Assembly (NCBI GenBank): GCA_016839165.1
Contig: CP069300.1
Location: forward strand, 3,534,001 to 3,598,000
DNA from: Bradyrhizobium sp. PSBB068
GTDB lineage: Bacteria; Pseudomonadota; Alphaproteobacteria; Rhizobiales; Xanthobacteraceae
DNA length: 64,000 nt
Direction of reading: 5' to 3'
The position numbers were made by a program, and so were the translations under genes. Position 1 is the stretch's first letter; each line of letters begins with the position of its first letter. The notes under the pieces were generated by a model. That model worked only from the letters and a program-made list of their open reading frames with translations, was not told the origin of the DNA and searched no databases. Shown piece by piece: positions 1 through 8,169 of this stretch.

Positions 1-28
1 TGATCCGCCGGATGAAAGCCTTCAGAGC

Positions 29-754
29 ATGATGCAATTGATCAGCAGCCCGGAAGCCTGGGCAGCGCTGTTGACCCTGACTGCGCTTGAGATCGTGCTC
101 GGCATCGACAACGTCATCTTCCTGTCGGTGCTCGTCTCGCGGATTCCGCAACCGCAGGCCAACCGCGCGCGGCAGATCGGTTTGCTGCTGGCGCTGGTGT
201 TCCGCATTCTGCTGCTGTCGATCCTGGTCTGGCTGATCGGGCTGACCCAACCGGTGATATCAGTGCAGGACATCTCACTGTCGTGGCGCGACATCATCCT
301 GATCGGCGGCGGCCTGTTCCTGATCGCCAAGGCGACCCACGAAATCCACGGCGAGGTCGAGGCGCGTGACGTCGAGGAGAGGGAGAAGCCGAGCCCCAAC
401 GCATTCTTCTGGGTGATCGTGCAGATCATCATCATCGACCTCGTGTTCTCGCTGGACTCGATCATCACCGCGATCGGTATGGCGCAGGACATCGAGATCA
501 TGGTCGCGGCGGTCGTGATCGCCTGCGCCATCATGTACATCTCGTCCGGACCGGTGGCGCGGTTTGTCGCGGAGCATCCGACCACCAAGATGCTGGCGCT
601 GGCGTTCCTGGTGCTGATCGGCGTGGCACTGGTAGCCGACGGCTTCAAATTCCACATTCCGCGCGGCTACATCTATTTCGCGATCGTCTTCGCGGTCGCG
701 GTCGAGATGTTCAACGTGCTGGCCAAACGCAACCGCAAGAAGGCCGCGCGCTAA
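29..754 (+). CDS. TerC family integral membrane protein
   Basis: A 241-residue, very hydrophobic protein with about seven membrane segments. Two family signatures are visible: an acidic motif GIDN near residue 25 within the first helix, and FSLDS near residue 140. TerC/YjbE-type proteins are inner-membrane proteins linked to metal-ion (often manganese) efflux or tellurite resistance, and the conserved membrane acidic residues are thought to bind the ion. The gene begins with two consecutive ATG codons and either could be the start, because no convincing Shine-Dalgarno sequence precedes them. It ends with a basic tail rich in Arg and Lys. No neighbour suggests an operon. The family call is firm; the substrate is unknown. 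Confidence 0.9.
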   Translation: MMQLISSPEAWAALLTLTALEIVLGIDNVIFLSVLVSRIPQPQANRARQIGLLLALVFRILLLSILVWLIGLTQPVISVQDISLSWRDIILIGGGLFLIAKATHEIHGEVEARDVEEREKPSPNAFFWVIVQIIIIDLVFSLDSIITAIGMAQDIEIMVAAVVIACAIMYISSGPVARFVAEHPTTKMLALAFLVLIGVALVADGFKFHIPRGYIYFAIVFAVAVEMFNVLAKRNRKKAAR

Positions 755-796
755 GACATGATGAGATTGGGTTGAAGTGGATCGGCAGTGGAGGTT

Positions 797-919
797 CACC
801 TCTCCCTTGGGAGAGGTCGGCGCGTAGCGCCGGGTGAGGGGTTATAGTCCCTCGTTAGCGCTGCGGCCCCTCACCCGATTTGCTTCGCAAATCGACCTCT
901 CCCCGATGGGGAGAGGTGA
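797..919. repeat. Palindromic intergenic repeat element (Bradyrhizobium-type)
   Basis: A compact element built from nested inverted repeats. ACCTCTCCC arms bound it at both ends (798-817 and 895-917, each itself a hairpin). GGGTGAGGGG at 832-841 pairs with CCCCTCACCC at about 867-876. A small hairpin GATTTGC-TTC-GCAAATC lies at 877-893. It fills most of the gap between the TerC-like gene and the quinone oxidoreductase gene. Elements of this look are, to my knowledge, dispersed in many copies between genes in Bradyrhizobium. It is non-coding, and reading frames through it are artefacts. Confidence 0.7.
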
Positions 920-1046
920 AGTCGCGCGTGGCCGAACCGATTCGATCCCAACACATCTTGCTCTGGGCCGGCTCCAGGCCGCTTGGTTGACAAGAAGGTG
1001 CCGATGGCATTCGCTCGGCAGGTCAGAATTTGAGGGGAGCGACGAC

Positions 1047-2021
1047 ATGACCAAGGCTGTGCGCGTGCACAAGGTGGGGGGACCGGAAGTCCTGACCTAT
1101 GAGGACGTCGAGGTGGGCGCACCCGGGACCGGCGAGGTCAGGATCCGCCAGCATGCGGTCGGGCTCAACTTCATCGACGTCTATTTCCGCACCGGCCTCT
1201 ACAAGGCGCCCGGCCTGCCGTTCATTGCCGGCAACGAGGCCGCGGGCGAGGTTTTGGCGGTCGGTCCGGGAGTGACCAATTTCCACCCCGGCGATCGTGT
1301 CGCCTACTACTACAACCTCGGCGGTTACGCCTCCGAGCGCGTCATCCCGGCCGACAAACTCGTCAAACTGCCCGACCACATCACCTATGAGCAGGGCGCC
1401 GTGCTGATGCTCAAGGGGCTCACGGTCTGGTACCTGCTGCACAAGACCTTCAAGGTCGAGCAGGGCCATCGGGTACTGATCCACGCCGCGGCCGGCGGCA
1501 TCGGGCTGCTCGCCTGCCAGTGGGCGCGGGCGCTCGGCGCACATGTCATCGGCACTGTCGGCTCGAAGGCGAAGGCCGATCTCGCGCTCGCCAATGGCTG
1601 CGACCATGTCATCCTCTACAACGAGGAGAACTTCGTCGAACGCGTCAAGCAGATCAGCCGCGGTGAGCTCTGCGACGTGGTCTATGACGGCGTCGGCAAG
1701 ACCACGTTCCCGGGATCGCTATCGTGCCTCAGGCCGCGCGGCCTGTTCGTCTCGTTCGGCAACGCCTCGGGCCCGGTGCCGCCGTTCCCGCTCGCCGAGC
1801 TCAACAACCACGGCTCGCTGTTCGCGACGCGGCCGAAGCTCAACGATTATGTCGGCACCCGCAAGGAACTGCTCGAAGGCGCCGACACGCTGTTCGCCGC
1901 CGTGATCAACGGCAAGCTGCACGTGCCGATCAACCACGCCTACGCGCTGAAGGATGCGGCGAAGGCGCATATCGACCTGGAAAGCCGGGCCACCACCGGC
2001 GCGGCAATTCTCAGGCCGTAG
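1047..2021 (+). CDS. Quinone oxidoreductase (zinc-independent MDR family)
   Basis: A 324-residue medium-chain dehydrogenase/reductase of the Qor type, expected to reduce quinones with NADPH in the cytoplasm. The N-terminal GroES-like fold is followed by a Rossmann domain with the dinucleotide motif AAAGGIG around residue 147. The zinc-binding cysteines of alcohol dehydrogenases are missing, as expected for quinone reductases. ATG 1047 is preceded by a purine-rich GAGGGGAG; the frame stays open upstream to 834, but that part lies in the palindromic repeat and looks non-coding. Length is normal for the family. It is followed by a second repeat element and the convergent aminotransferase gene. 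Confidence 0.9.
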   Translation: MTKAVRVHKVGGPEVLTYEDVEVGAPGTGEVRIRQHAVGLNFIDVYFRTGLYKAPGLPFIAGNEAAGEVLAVGPGVTNFHPGDRVAYYYNLGGYASERVIPADKLVKLPDHITYEQGAVLMLKGLTVWYLLHKTFKVEQGHRVLIHAAAGGIGLLACQWARALGAHVIGTVGSKAKADLALANGCDHVILYNEENFVERVKQISRGELCDVVYDGVGKTTFPGSLSCLRPRGLFVSFGNASGPVPPFPLAELNNHGSLFATRPKLNDYVGTRKELLEGADTLFAAVINGKLHVPINHAYALKDAAKAHIDLESRATTGAAILRP

Positions 2022-2028
2022 TTCTCGC

Positions 2029-2110
2029 CGTCATTGCGAGCGAAGCAATCCATTATCTCCGCACATGCGGATCGATGGATTGCTTCGCCGCTGCGCTCCT
2101 CGCGATGACG
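2029..2110. repeat. Inverted-repeat intergenic element between convergent genes
   Basis: CGTCATTGCGAGCGAAGCAATCCAT on the left is mirrored by ATGGATTGCTTCGCC...CTCCTCGCGATGACG on the right, giving a long imperfect stem. It sits between the convergent stop codons of the quinone reductase and aminotransferase genes, a position where such elements may also help end transcription. The sequence type is, to my knowledge, highly repeated in Bradyrhizobium genomes. Confidence 0.75.
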
Positions 2111-2123
2111 AGCGGGTTGGTTC

Positions 2124-3320
2124 TTACGCCACCCGCCTTGCTGCTCCGACCTTGGTCAGCACCGTATCCAGGCAGTCGATCATCAAGGCGATCTCCTCCC
2201 GTGTGACGTTGAGCGCCGGCATGAAGCGCAGCGTGTCGGGCTGCGGCGAGTTGACCAGCACGCCGGCCGCTAACGCCTCGGCCATCACAGCTGCGCCGAT
2301 CGGCATCTTGAGGTCGAGCGCGAGCAGCAGGCCGCGGCCCCTGATCTCGCCGAGCCCGTGCCGCGCCGATAGCCGCTGCAATTCACGCTCGAGCAGCAGC
2401 CCGGTGTCGGTGACCGATTTCAGGAAATCGGGCTTGCCGATCTGATCGAGCACGACGAGACCCGCGGCACACATCAGCGGATTGCCGTTGAAGGTGCCGC
2501 CCTGATCGCCGTGATCGAAGCAGGAGGCATGTTCGGTTGCGAGCAGCGCCGCCAGCGGCACGCCGCCGCCGATGCCCTTGCCGAGCGTCATGATGTCGGG
2601 CGCGATCCCGGCATGCTCATGGCCGAACAGCTTTCCGGTCCGGCCGATGCCGGTCTGGATCTCGTCGACGATGAGCAGCAGGCCGCGCTGCTGGGTCAGC
2701 GCGCGCAACTCCTGCAGGAATGCGTCGCTCGCAGGCCAGACGCCGGCTTCGCCCTGGATCGGCTCGAGCATGACCGCGACCGTCGACGGGGAGATCAACT
2801 TCCGCACCGACTCGATATCGTTCAGCCGCGCTTTCCGGAAGCCCGAGACCTTCGGCTCGAACAGCGGCTCGAACGCCTTCTTGCCCGAGGCCGACATGGT
2901 CGCGAGCGTCCGGCCGTGGAAGCCGCCTTCGAAGGTGATGATCTCGTGCGCTCCGCCCTTGTACTTGGCGCCGAATTTCCGCGCGAGCTTGATCGCGCCT
3001 TCGTTGGCCTCCGCGCCGGAATTGGCGAAGAACACCTGGTCGAAGCAGCTGCTGTCGACCAGCGCCTTGGCCAGTTTCAGGCTCTGCTCGTTGTAGAACG
3101 CCGGGCTCGGCGTCAGCAGCCGCCGGGCCTGCGCCGCCAGCGCGTCGGCGACGATGACCGGCGAATGGCCGAGCGGATTGACGGCCCAGCCCTGCACGAA
3201 ATCGAGATAGCGGTTGCGGTTGGCGTCCCAGAGATAGGAGCCGGCGCCGCGCACGAACACGACCTCCGGGCGGGCGGTGATGTCCATCAGCGCGTCGAAC
3301 GGATGGGTGGCGTTGGTCAT
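2124..3320 (-). CDS. argD: Acetylornithine aminotransferase family protein (class III)
   Basis: A 398-residue PLP-dependent class III aminotransferase. The NSGAEANE phosphate-binding segment, the [12 protein letters not shown] segment and the PLP lysine in TLGKGIGGG (Lys248) are all present. The closest role I recognise is ArgD, which converts N-acetylglutamate semialdehyde to N-acetylornithine in arginine synthesis. Related enzymes act on succinyl-ornithine, GABA or other omega-amino acids, so the substrate is not certain. Start ATG 3320 follows AGGAG at good spacing. The gene stands alone, without argF downstream, so it may be a second ArgD-type copy. An Arg-rich leader ORF and a strong terminator upstream (3369-3520) support an arginine role. 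Confidence 0.8.
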   Translation of the reverse strand: MTNATHPFDALMDITARPEVVFVRGAGSYLWDANRNRYLDFVQGWAVNPLGHSPVIVADALAAQARRLLTPSPAFYNEQSLKLAKALVDSSCFDQVFFANSGAEANEGAIKLARKFGAKYKGGAHEIITFEGGFHGRTLATMSASGKKAFEPLFEPKVSGFRKARLNDIESVRKLISPSTVAVMLEPIQGEAGVWPASDAFLQELRALTQQRGLLLIVDEIQTGIGRTGKLFGHEHAGIAPDIMTLGKGIGGGVPLAALLATEHASCFDHGDQGGTFNGNPLMCAAGLVVLDQIGKPDFLKSVTDTGLLLERELQRLSARHGLGEIRGRGLLLALDLKMPIGAAVMAEALAAGVLVNSPQPDTLRFMPALNVTREEIALMIDCLDTVLTKVGAARRVA

Positions 3321-3368
3321 GTCGATCTCCTCTGGGGACAGTGTTGGGAAAAAGGGCAGGCCGAAAAG

Positions 3369-3403
3369 CGAGAAGGCCGCGCTTTGGGGGCGCGGCCTTC
3401 TCG
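3369..3403 (-). terminator. Candidate attenuator terminator ahead of the argD-like gene
   Basis: A perfect 14-bp stem (3369-3382 with 3390-3403) closes a 7-nt loop. Read on the minus strand it is followed by CTTTT and, a few bases on, another run of T. It lies between the stop of an Arg-rich leader ORF (3431) and the aminotransferase start (3320), the place where an attenuator terminator belongs. I could not find a convincing antiterminator pairing by eye. Confidence 0.7.
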
Positions 3404-3430
3404 AAAACCTCAGCTGATGCTTTTAGCTAA

Positions 3431-3520
3431 TCAGCGCTGGCGTCGGACATGGCGCGACCCTTCATCGTCGTTGCGACGACGCTGGCAGGTGGCGCGGCGG
3501 TTGGTCCGGTTCAGCTTCAT
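3431..3520 (-). CDS. Arg-rich leader peptide (29 aa), candidate attenuator ORF
   Basis: A 29-codon ORF upstream of the argD-like gene, on the same strand. Ten of its 29 residues are arginine, including the cluster CQRRRN and a C-terminal VRRQR. It is followed by a terminator-like hairpin at 3369-3403. No Shine-Dalgarno sequence precedes the ATG. A TTGACA (3553-3558) and a TATGAG (3529-3534) sit just upstream, so the transcript may begin almost at the start codon, as reported for the trp leader peptide of Sinorhizobium. The design matches tRNA-charging attenuation by arginine. Arg-rich ORFs are easy to obtain in GC-rich DNA, so conservation must decide. Confidence 0.6.
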   Translation of the reverse strand: MKLNRTNRRATCQRRRNDDEGSRHVRRQR

Positions 3521-3528
3521 GGCGCGGG

Positions 3529-3558
3529 CTCATACAGCCGAACCGGCGGCGGTGTCAA
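3529..3558 (-). promoter_or_regulatory. Candidate sigma-70 promoter of the leader / argD-like unit
   Basis: Minus strand: TTGACA (3558 to 3553), an 18-nt spacer, then TATGAG (3534 to 3529). Initiation about seven bases on would fall within a few bases of the leader ATG at 3520, implying a leaderless or nearly leaderless leader ORF. Confidence 0.5.
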
Positions 3559-3633
3559 GCGGGAGGTGATCTCGCACGCAAGCGGCTCGTGGAGCGTGTT
3601 AGGCTGCCGCCAGGCAATCCTGGAGGTGGCGCC

Positions 3634-3930
3634 GTGATCAAGCTGCTGATCGAACGAGATCTTCCTGCCAATTTCGATGTCACCGATGACGCGCAGGCGG
3701 CGCGGCATGCGCGCATTGCGCTGGACGCAATCATCGCAACGCAGGGCAAGATGCACTGGCTGTGCACCTACGCCACCGATGACCGCAAGCTGTTCGGCCT
3801 CGTCGTGGTCGAGAGCGAGGAGGTCATCGATGCCTATGTGCGCAACGCAGGCATCGGCAGCTCGGTCCGCATCCGTCGGGTACTGCGCACGCTGGATCCG
3901 GCGCTCGCGGCTCCGCCGGCCGCCAATTAG
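3634..3930 (+). CDS. DUF4242-type small protein
   Basis: A 98-residue protein starting at GTG 3634 behind TGGAGGTGG. The N-terminal IKLLIERDLP and the central MHWLCTY segment followed by an alternating strand/helix pattern fit the DUF4242 (ferredoxin-like, nickel-binding-annotated) family. These proteins commonly begin with a strand of the type YVIERE and contain a WxxSY/WLCTY motif. The biochemical function is not established. It is convergent with rimO (stop-to-stop gap of six bases) and divergent from the argD leader unit. The family call rests on motif resemblance. Confidence 0.7.
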   Translation: MIKLLIERDLPANFDVTDDAQAARHARIALDAIIATQGKMHWLCTYATDDRKLFGLVVVESEEVIDAYVRNAGIGSSVRIRRVLRTLDPALAAPPAAN

Positions 3931-3936
3931 CCGAGG

Positions 3937-5262
3937 TCAGAATCCGGCGACGGTGCCGTGGAGATCGTATTCGTCGGAACGCTCGATCTTGGCGGTGACG
4001 ATTTCGCCGACCTTCAGCGGGCGGCGGCTGCTGAGGTACACCGCGCCGTCGATCTCCGGCGCGTCGGCCTTTGAACGGCCTTTTGCCACTGTCGGACCGA
4101 CCTCGTCGATGATCACCTGCTGGCGGGTGCCGACCTTGCGCTTGAGGCGGCGCGCGGAAATCTTCTGCTGCCGGGCCATCAGCGCGTTCCAGCGCTCCTG
4201 CTTGACCTCGTCGGGCACCGGGTTGCCGATCGCATTCGACGTGGCGCCGGCCACCGGCTCGTATTTGAAGCAGCCGAGGCGATCGATCCCGGCTTCATCG
4301 AGCCAGTCGAGCAGATAGGCGAAATCGGCATCGGTCTCGCCGGGGAAGCCGACGATGAAGGTCGAGCGCAGCGTCAGCTCCGGGCATTGCTCGCGCCACT
4401 TCTGGATCCGTGCCAGCGTCTTCTCCTGCGCGGCCGGACGCTTCATCGCGCGCAGCACGTCGGGGCTCGCATGCTGGAACGGGATGTCGAGATAGGGCAG
4501 CACCTTGCCATCGGTCATCAGGCCGATGACCTCGTCGACATGCGGGTAGGGGTAGACATATTGCAGCCGCACCCAGGCGCCGAGCTCGCCGAGCTCCTTT
4601 GCCAGATCGTAGAACTTCGCGCGCACCGAGCGATCCTGCCACGGGCTCTCGGCATATTTCAGGTCGACGCCATAGGCCGAAGTGTCCTGCGAGATGACCA
4701 GCAATTCCTTCACGCCGGCCTTCACCAGCTTCTCGGCCTCGCGCAGCACGTCATTGGCCGGCCGCGACACCAGGTCGCCGCGCAGCTTCGGAATGATGCA
4801 GAAGCTGCAACGGTTGTTGCAGCCTTCGGAGATCTTCAAATAGGCGTAGTGGCGCGGCGTCAGCTTGACGCCCTGCGGCGGCACCAGGTCGAGATGCGGA
4901 TTGTGCGCCGGCGGCAGCGCCCGATGCACGGCGTCCAGCACGCTCTCATATTGCTGCGGTCCGGTGATCGAGAGCACGCCGGGATAGGCGCTCTCGATCT
5001 GCTCGGGTTCGGCGCCCATGCAGCCGGTGACGATGACCTTGCCGTTCTCCGCCATGGCTTCGCCGATCGCGGCGAGCGATTCCTGCTTGGCGCTATCTAG
5101 GAAGCCGCAGGTGTTGACGATGACGATGTCGGCCCCGTCATGCTTGCGCGCCAGCTCATAGCCCTCCGCGCGCAGCCGGGTGATGATGCGTTCGGAATCG
5201 ACCAGCGCCTTGGGGCAACCCAAGGACACAAAGCTCACTTTCGGCGCGGCGGCCTCTTGCAT
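3937..5262 (-). CDS. rimO: Ribosomal protein S12 methylthiotransferase RimO
   Basis: A 441-residue radical-SAM enzyme that adds a methylthio group to a conserved aspartate of ribosomal protein S12. In order: an N-terminal UPF0004 domain with three cysteines (SLGCPK, NTCGF, VTGCMG) holding one Fe-S cluster; the radical-SAM motif CNNRCSFC near residue 148 holding the second; a (beta/alpha) barrel; and a C-terminal TRAM domain. The [11 protein letters not shown] pattern separates RimO from the tRNA enzyme MiaB. Length is typical. It is divergent from nasT. Confidence 0.95.
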   Translation of the reverse strand: MQEAAAPKVSFVSLGCPKALVDSERIITRLRAEGYELARKHDGADIVIVNTCGFLDSAKQESLAAIGEAMAENGKVIVTGCMGAEPEQIESAYPGVLSITGPQQYESVLDAVHRALPPAHNPHLDLVPPQGVKLTPRHYAYLKISEGCNNRCSFCIIPKLRGDLVSRPANDVLREAEKLVKAGVKELLVISQDTSAYGVDLKYAESPWQDRSVRAKFYDLAKELGELGAWVRLQYVYPYPHVDEVIGLMTDGKVLPYLDIPFQHASPDVLRAMKRPAAQEKTLARIQKWREQCPELTLRSTFIVGFPGETDADFAYLLDWLDEAGIDRLGCFKYEPVAGATSNAIGNPVPDEVKQERWNALMARQQKISARRLKRKVGTRQQVIIDEVGPTVAKGRSKADAPEIDGAVYLSSRRPLKVGEIVTAKIERSDEYDLHGTVAGF

Positions 5263-5381
5263 ATCGTCCCAAATCTGCCTGATTGATGGGCAGGAGCTAG
5301 TCCCAATTGCCGAGAATTACAACCCTTTCCCGGACCTTCTGGCGTGATATGGATGCAGTCGCCGGGGCTTAAGAGTTGTCG

Positions 5382-5972
5382 ATGAGCGCAGAATCGTCTC
5401 CCAGGATCGTCATCGTCGACGAGAGCCCGATCCGCGCGGCCATCCTGGAGGAGGGGCTGCGGGAGGCCGGCTACACCGACGTGGTCCATATCAGCGAGAT
5501 GCAGAGCCTGCTGTCGCGGATCTACGCGCTCGATCCCGAAATCATCGTCATCGACCTTGAGAACCCCAGCCGCGACGTGCTGGAACAGATGTTCCAGGTC
5601 AGCCGTGCGGTGCGCCGGCCGATCGCGATGTTCGTCGACCAGAGCGACGCTGCCTCGATCCAGGCCTCGGTGGAGGCGGGCGTCTCCGCCTATATCGTCG
5701 ACGGCCTCAAGAAGGAGCGGATGAAGCCGATCCTCGATCTCTGCGTGTCGCGCTTCAATGCCTTCGCCAAGCTGCAGGATGAGCTCGACCGCACCAAGCA
5801 CGCGCTGGAGGAGCGCAAGGTGATCGACCGCGCCAAGGGCATCCTGATGAAGGTGAAGGGGCTGACCGAGGAGGAGGCCTATGTGCTGATGCGCTCGACC
5901 GCGATGCGCGAGAAAAAGAAAATCGGGGAGATCGCGCAATCGATCCTGACGGCGTCGGAGCTCTTGAAATGA
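5382..5972 (+). CDS. nasT: Nitrate antitermination response regulator NasT (ANTAR)
   Basis: A 196-residue protein with an N-terminal receiver-like domain (IVIVDESPIRAAI, residues about 8-125) and a C-terminal ANTAR RNA-binding helical domain (about 130-190, with IDRAKGILMKVKGLTEEEAY). In NasT-NasS systems NasT binds leader-RNA hairpins and allows read-through into nitrate assimilation operons once NasS, having bound nitrate, lets it go. ATG 5382 is used; a TTG two codons upstream is possible. The stop overlaps the start of nasS (ATGA), so the two are translationally coupled. No nitrate transport or reductase gene lies in the window, so targets are elsewhere. Confidence 0.9.
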   Translation: MSAESSPRIVIVDESPIRAAILEEGLREAGYTDVVHISEMQSLLSRIYALDPEIIVIDLENPSRDVLEQMFQVSRAVRRPIAMFVDQSDAASIQASVEAGVSAYIVDGLKKERMKPILDLCVSRFNAFAKLQDELDRTKHALEERKVIDRAKGILMKVKGLTEEEAYVLMRSTAMREKKKIGEIAQSILTASELLK

Positions 5973-7126
5973 CCACACCCTTGCGCATCGGGTTCATTCC
6001 TCTGGTCGACGCCGCCGCATTGATCGTCGCCGTCGACAAGGGTTATGCCGCGACTGAGGGCCTCGACATCACGCTGGTCCGCGAAGTGTCGTGGTCGAAC
6101 GTCCGCGACAAACTGAATATCGGCCTGTTCGATGCCGCCCATCTGCTGGCGCCGGTCGCGATCGCCTCGAGCCTCGGGCTTGGCCACGTCAAGGTGCCGA
6201 TTACAGCGCCGTTCAATCTCGGGCTTAACGGCAACGCCATCACGGTCTCGCCGGCGCTGCATGCCGCGCTGATGGAGGAGATCGACGGTGACCGCTTCGA
6301 TCCGATGGCGACCGCGCAGGCGCTGGCCCGCGTGGTTGCGAAGCGGCGCAAGAGCGGGGCCGAGCCGCTGACCTTCGGCATGACCTTCCCGTTCTCGACC
6401 CACAATTATCAATTGCGATTCTGGATGGCTGCCGGCGGCGTCGATCCCGATGAGGACGTCCAGCTCGTGGTGCTGCCGCCGCCCTACATGGTCGACAGTC
6501 TCGCCAACGGGCACGTCGATGCGTTCTGCGTCGGCGCGCCTTGGAATTCGATCGCGGTTGATCTCGGCGTCGGCCACATCCTGCACTTCGTCTCCGACAT
6601 CCTGCTCAGCGCGGTGGAGAAGGTGCTCGCGGTGCGCCAGAGCTGGTCGGAGAAGCATCCAGACGTCGTGGCGTCACTGGTGCGCGCGCATCTGCGCGCC
6701 GCCGAGTTCATCGAGCAACCGGAGAACCGGCCCGAGGTCGCGCGCATTCTTAGCTCACCCGAGCGGCTCGGCGTCGACGCCAGCGTCATCCAGCGCACGC
6801 TCGATGGTCGTTTGAAGATCTCGCCGGACGGCACCATGCGCGAGAGCAATCGCTATTTGCTGGTGGGGCGCGAGGCGGCGGCGCGGCCGGATCCCGCGCA
6901 GGCGGCCTGGCTCTACGCCCAGATGGTGCGATGGGGCCAGACACCGTACCGGCCGGAGGCGCTGAAGGCCGCCATGGCGGTGTTCAGGCCCGACCTCTAC
7001 GACGCCGCGTCCGGTCGCCCGGCAGGCGCCTCCCACGCCATCGGCGCGTTCGCCGGTCCACCGTTCGATCCGGCCGACATCCCCGGCCATCTGGCTGCAT
7101 TCAGGATCGGGCGCTGGAAGCCCTGA
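5969..7126 (+). CDS. nasS: Nitrate sensor NasS (NrtA/CmpA-like, cytoplasmic)
   Basis: A 385-residue protein of the NrtA/CmpA substrate-binding family. It starts directly with a beta strand (LRIGFIPLVDAA) and has no signal peptide or lipobox, which marks it as the cytoplasmic sensor NasS and not the periplasmic nitrate-binding subunit of a transporter. NasS holds NasT inactive and releases it upon binding nitrate or nitrite. The ATGA overlap with nasT supports this pairing. In Bradyrhizobium, NasST has also been linked to control of nitrous oxide reductase. No structural nas genes follow. Confidence 0.9.
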   Translation: MTTPLRIGFIPLVDAAALIVAVDKGYAATEGLDITLVREVSWSNVRDKLNIGLFDAAHLLAPVAIASSLGLGHVKVPITAPFNLGLNGNAITVSPALHAALMEEIDGDRFDPMATAQALARVVAKRRKSGAEPLTFGMTFPFSTHNYQLRFWMAAGGVDPDEDVQLVVLPPPYMVDSLANGHVDAFCVGAPWNSIAVDLGVGHILHFVSDILLSAVEKVLAVRQSWSEKHPDVVASLVRAHLRAAEFIEQPENRPEVARILSSPERLGVDASVIQRTLDGRLKISPDGTMRESNRYLLVGREAAARPDPAQAAWLYAQMVRWGQTPYRPEALKAAMAVFRPDLYDAASGRPAGASHAIGAFAGPPFDPADIPGHLAAFRIGRWKP

Positions 7127-7249
7127 GTGCGGGTAGTGGCCGACGCCAGCGGGGGGCCTCCGACTCCTTTGCATGGGGTTGTTTTCGAGATTTTCGGTCA
7201 CGCGGGACTGGCGCGGGTTCCCGACGCCTCGAATTGCGACGAATAACAT

Positions 7250-7267
7250 TCTCGGGCGAGCCCGAGA
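7250..7267. other. Palindrome in the nasS / small-protein intergenic region
   Basis: The 18-base perfect palindrome TCTCGGGC-GA-GCCCGAGA lies in the 264-base gap between nasS and the small gene at 7391. Two more short hairpins follow directly (GAGGAA/TTCCTC at 7265-7281 and GGAACC/GGTTCC near 7284-7296). It could be the end of the nasTS transcript or a structured leader of the next gene; there is no T-tract. Confidence 0.4.
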
Positions 7268-7390
7268 GGAAGAAGATTCCTCCGGGAACCGGGTTCCTCG
7301 CGGGTGTGGCGTCGCTATTTTTGCCACCCGCTTGAATTGCGCCACGAACGATATTCCATATGCCCGAGAATGGGGCGTTGGAGATCGACC

Positions 7391-7543
7391 ATGCGCGAAC
7401 TATCGGCGGAAGCCCGCCTGCACTTTCACGCGCGGCAAGTTTCAAGAAAGTCCGGGGCCGGAATTCACACCGCGGCGCTGTACAGCGCCTTTGCTGTGAT
7501 CGCGGCGATCGTGTTCGGCACGCTGTCCGTCCACCCGTTCTGA
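7391..7543 (+). CDS. Small single-pass membrane protein (50 aa)
   Basis: A 50-codon ORF with an N-terminal basic, polar half (MRELSAEARLHFHARQ) and one C-terminal hydrophobic helix of about 20 residues (TAALYSAFAVIAAIVFGTL). ATG 7391 is preceded by GGAG at about eight bases. A strong bidirectional terminator follows at 7561. I do not recognise the family. The start signal, membrane helix and terminator together suggest it is expressed. Confidence 0.55.
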   Translation: MRELSAEARLHFHARQVSRKSGAGIHTAALYSAFAVIAAIVFGTLSVHPF

Positions 7544-7560
7544 GACCTTCTGAACAGTCA

Positions 7561-7595
7561 AAAGCCGCCGTCTGATGTGATCAGGCGGCGGCTTT
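7561..7595. terminator. Bidirectional terminator
   Basis: A 16-bp stem (one G-U) with a three-base loop, beginning AAAGCCGCCG and ending CGGCGGCTTT, between the convergent genes at 7391 and 7618. Both strands have T-rich sequence after the stem, so it can serve both. Confidence 0.85.
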
Positions 7596-7617
7596 GTATT
7601 GGCTGGGTGTGGATCGC

Positions 7618-8022
7618 TCAGTAGCGGCCGTAGCCGTAGCCGTAGCCGCCGCAGGTGTTGCAGGTCTGCTGAACCGGGGCGTAGTAGGAATAGCCCGGCG
7701 AGACCATCTCGGTGCGTTCCTGGGTGGCGTATTGCGGCGCGATCCGCTCATAGGCGACGCCTTCGGGCGCGACCATCACGGTCTTCGGCACCATCACGGT
7801 GCGATACTGCGCAGGGGTGCGATGCGCGACGACGCGGCCCGGCGCCACCATCACGGTTTCCTGCACGGTGCGATACTGCGGCGGCACCGTCTGCACCTGA
7901 TAGCAGGTCGTGCAGGGCTGGGGCGGCGGCGTATAGCAGCTGTAGCAGCCGGCGGATGCAGCGCTGGTGAAGGCGGCGGTGGCAACCGCCGCAATGGCGA
8001 GGGAGAGGCTGGTGCGGAACAT
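7618..8022 (-). CDS. Exported Cys/Tyr-rich repeat protein of unknown function
   Basis: A 134-residue protein with a clear signal peptide (MFRTSLSLAIAAVATAAFTSAASA) from ATG 8022; an upstream start at 8052 would only add ten non-signal residues. The mature part contains CYSCYTPP, CTTCYQ and CNTCGG cysteine pairs and a repeated VP-(K/Q)TVMVAPG(R/E) pattern interspersed with QYRTV segments, ending in a Gly-Tyr tail. This suggests a small disulfide-bonded or metal-binding exported protein. I do not recognise a named family. Confidence 0.7.
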   Translation of the reverse strand: MFRTSLSLAIAAVATAAFTSAASAGCYSCYTPPPQPCTTCYQVQTVPPQYRTVQETVMVAPGRVVAHRTPAQYRTVMVPKTVMVAPEGVAYERIAPQYATQERTEMVSPGYSYYAPVQQTCNTCGGYGYGYGRY

Positions 8023-8126
8023 GCTTTCGTACCCAATTTCCTGAGAGGACAATCAAAGGCTCGGAATCTGCACCTAGCAATCAAACGGCAAGTTTGGGTT
8101 TAAGAAGACTCTTAACGGAATCTAAA

Positions 8127-8150
8127 AGGGCCGGCGCGGTGGCCGGCCCT
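8127..8150 (-). terminator. Terminator of the pxpBCA operon
   Basis: A 9-bp perfect stem (AGGGCCGGC with GCCGGCCCT) and six-base loop, followed on the minus strand by TTTTAGATT, twenty bases after the pxpA stop. Confidence 0.8.
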
Positions 8151-8169
8151 CGGTCATTGCGTGGGCTGT

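Noticed and set aside
834..1046. N-terminal extension of the quinone reductase
   Set aside because: The extension lies in the palindromic repeat; ATG 1047 has a ribosome site and matches the family start.
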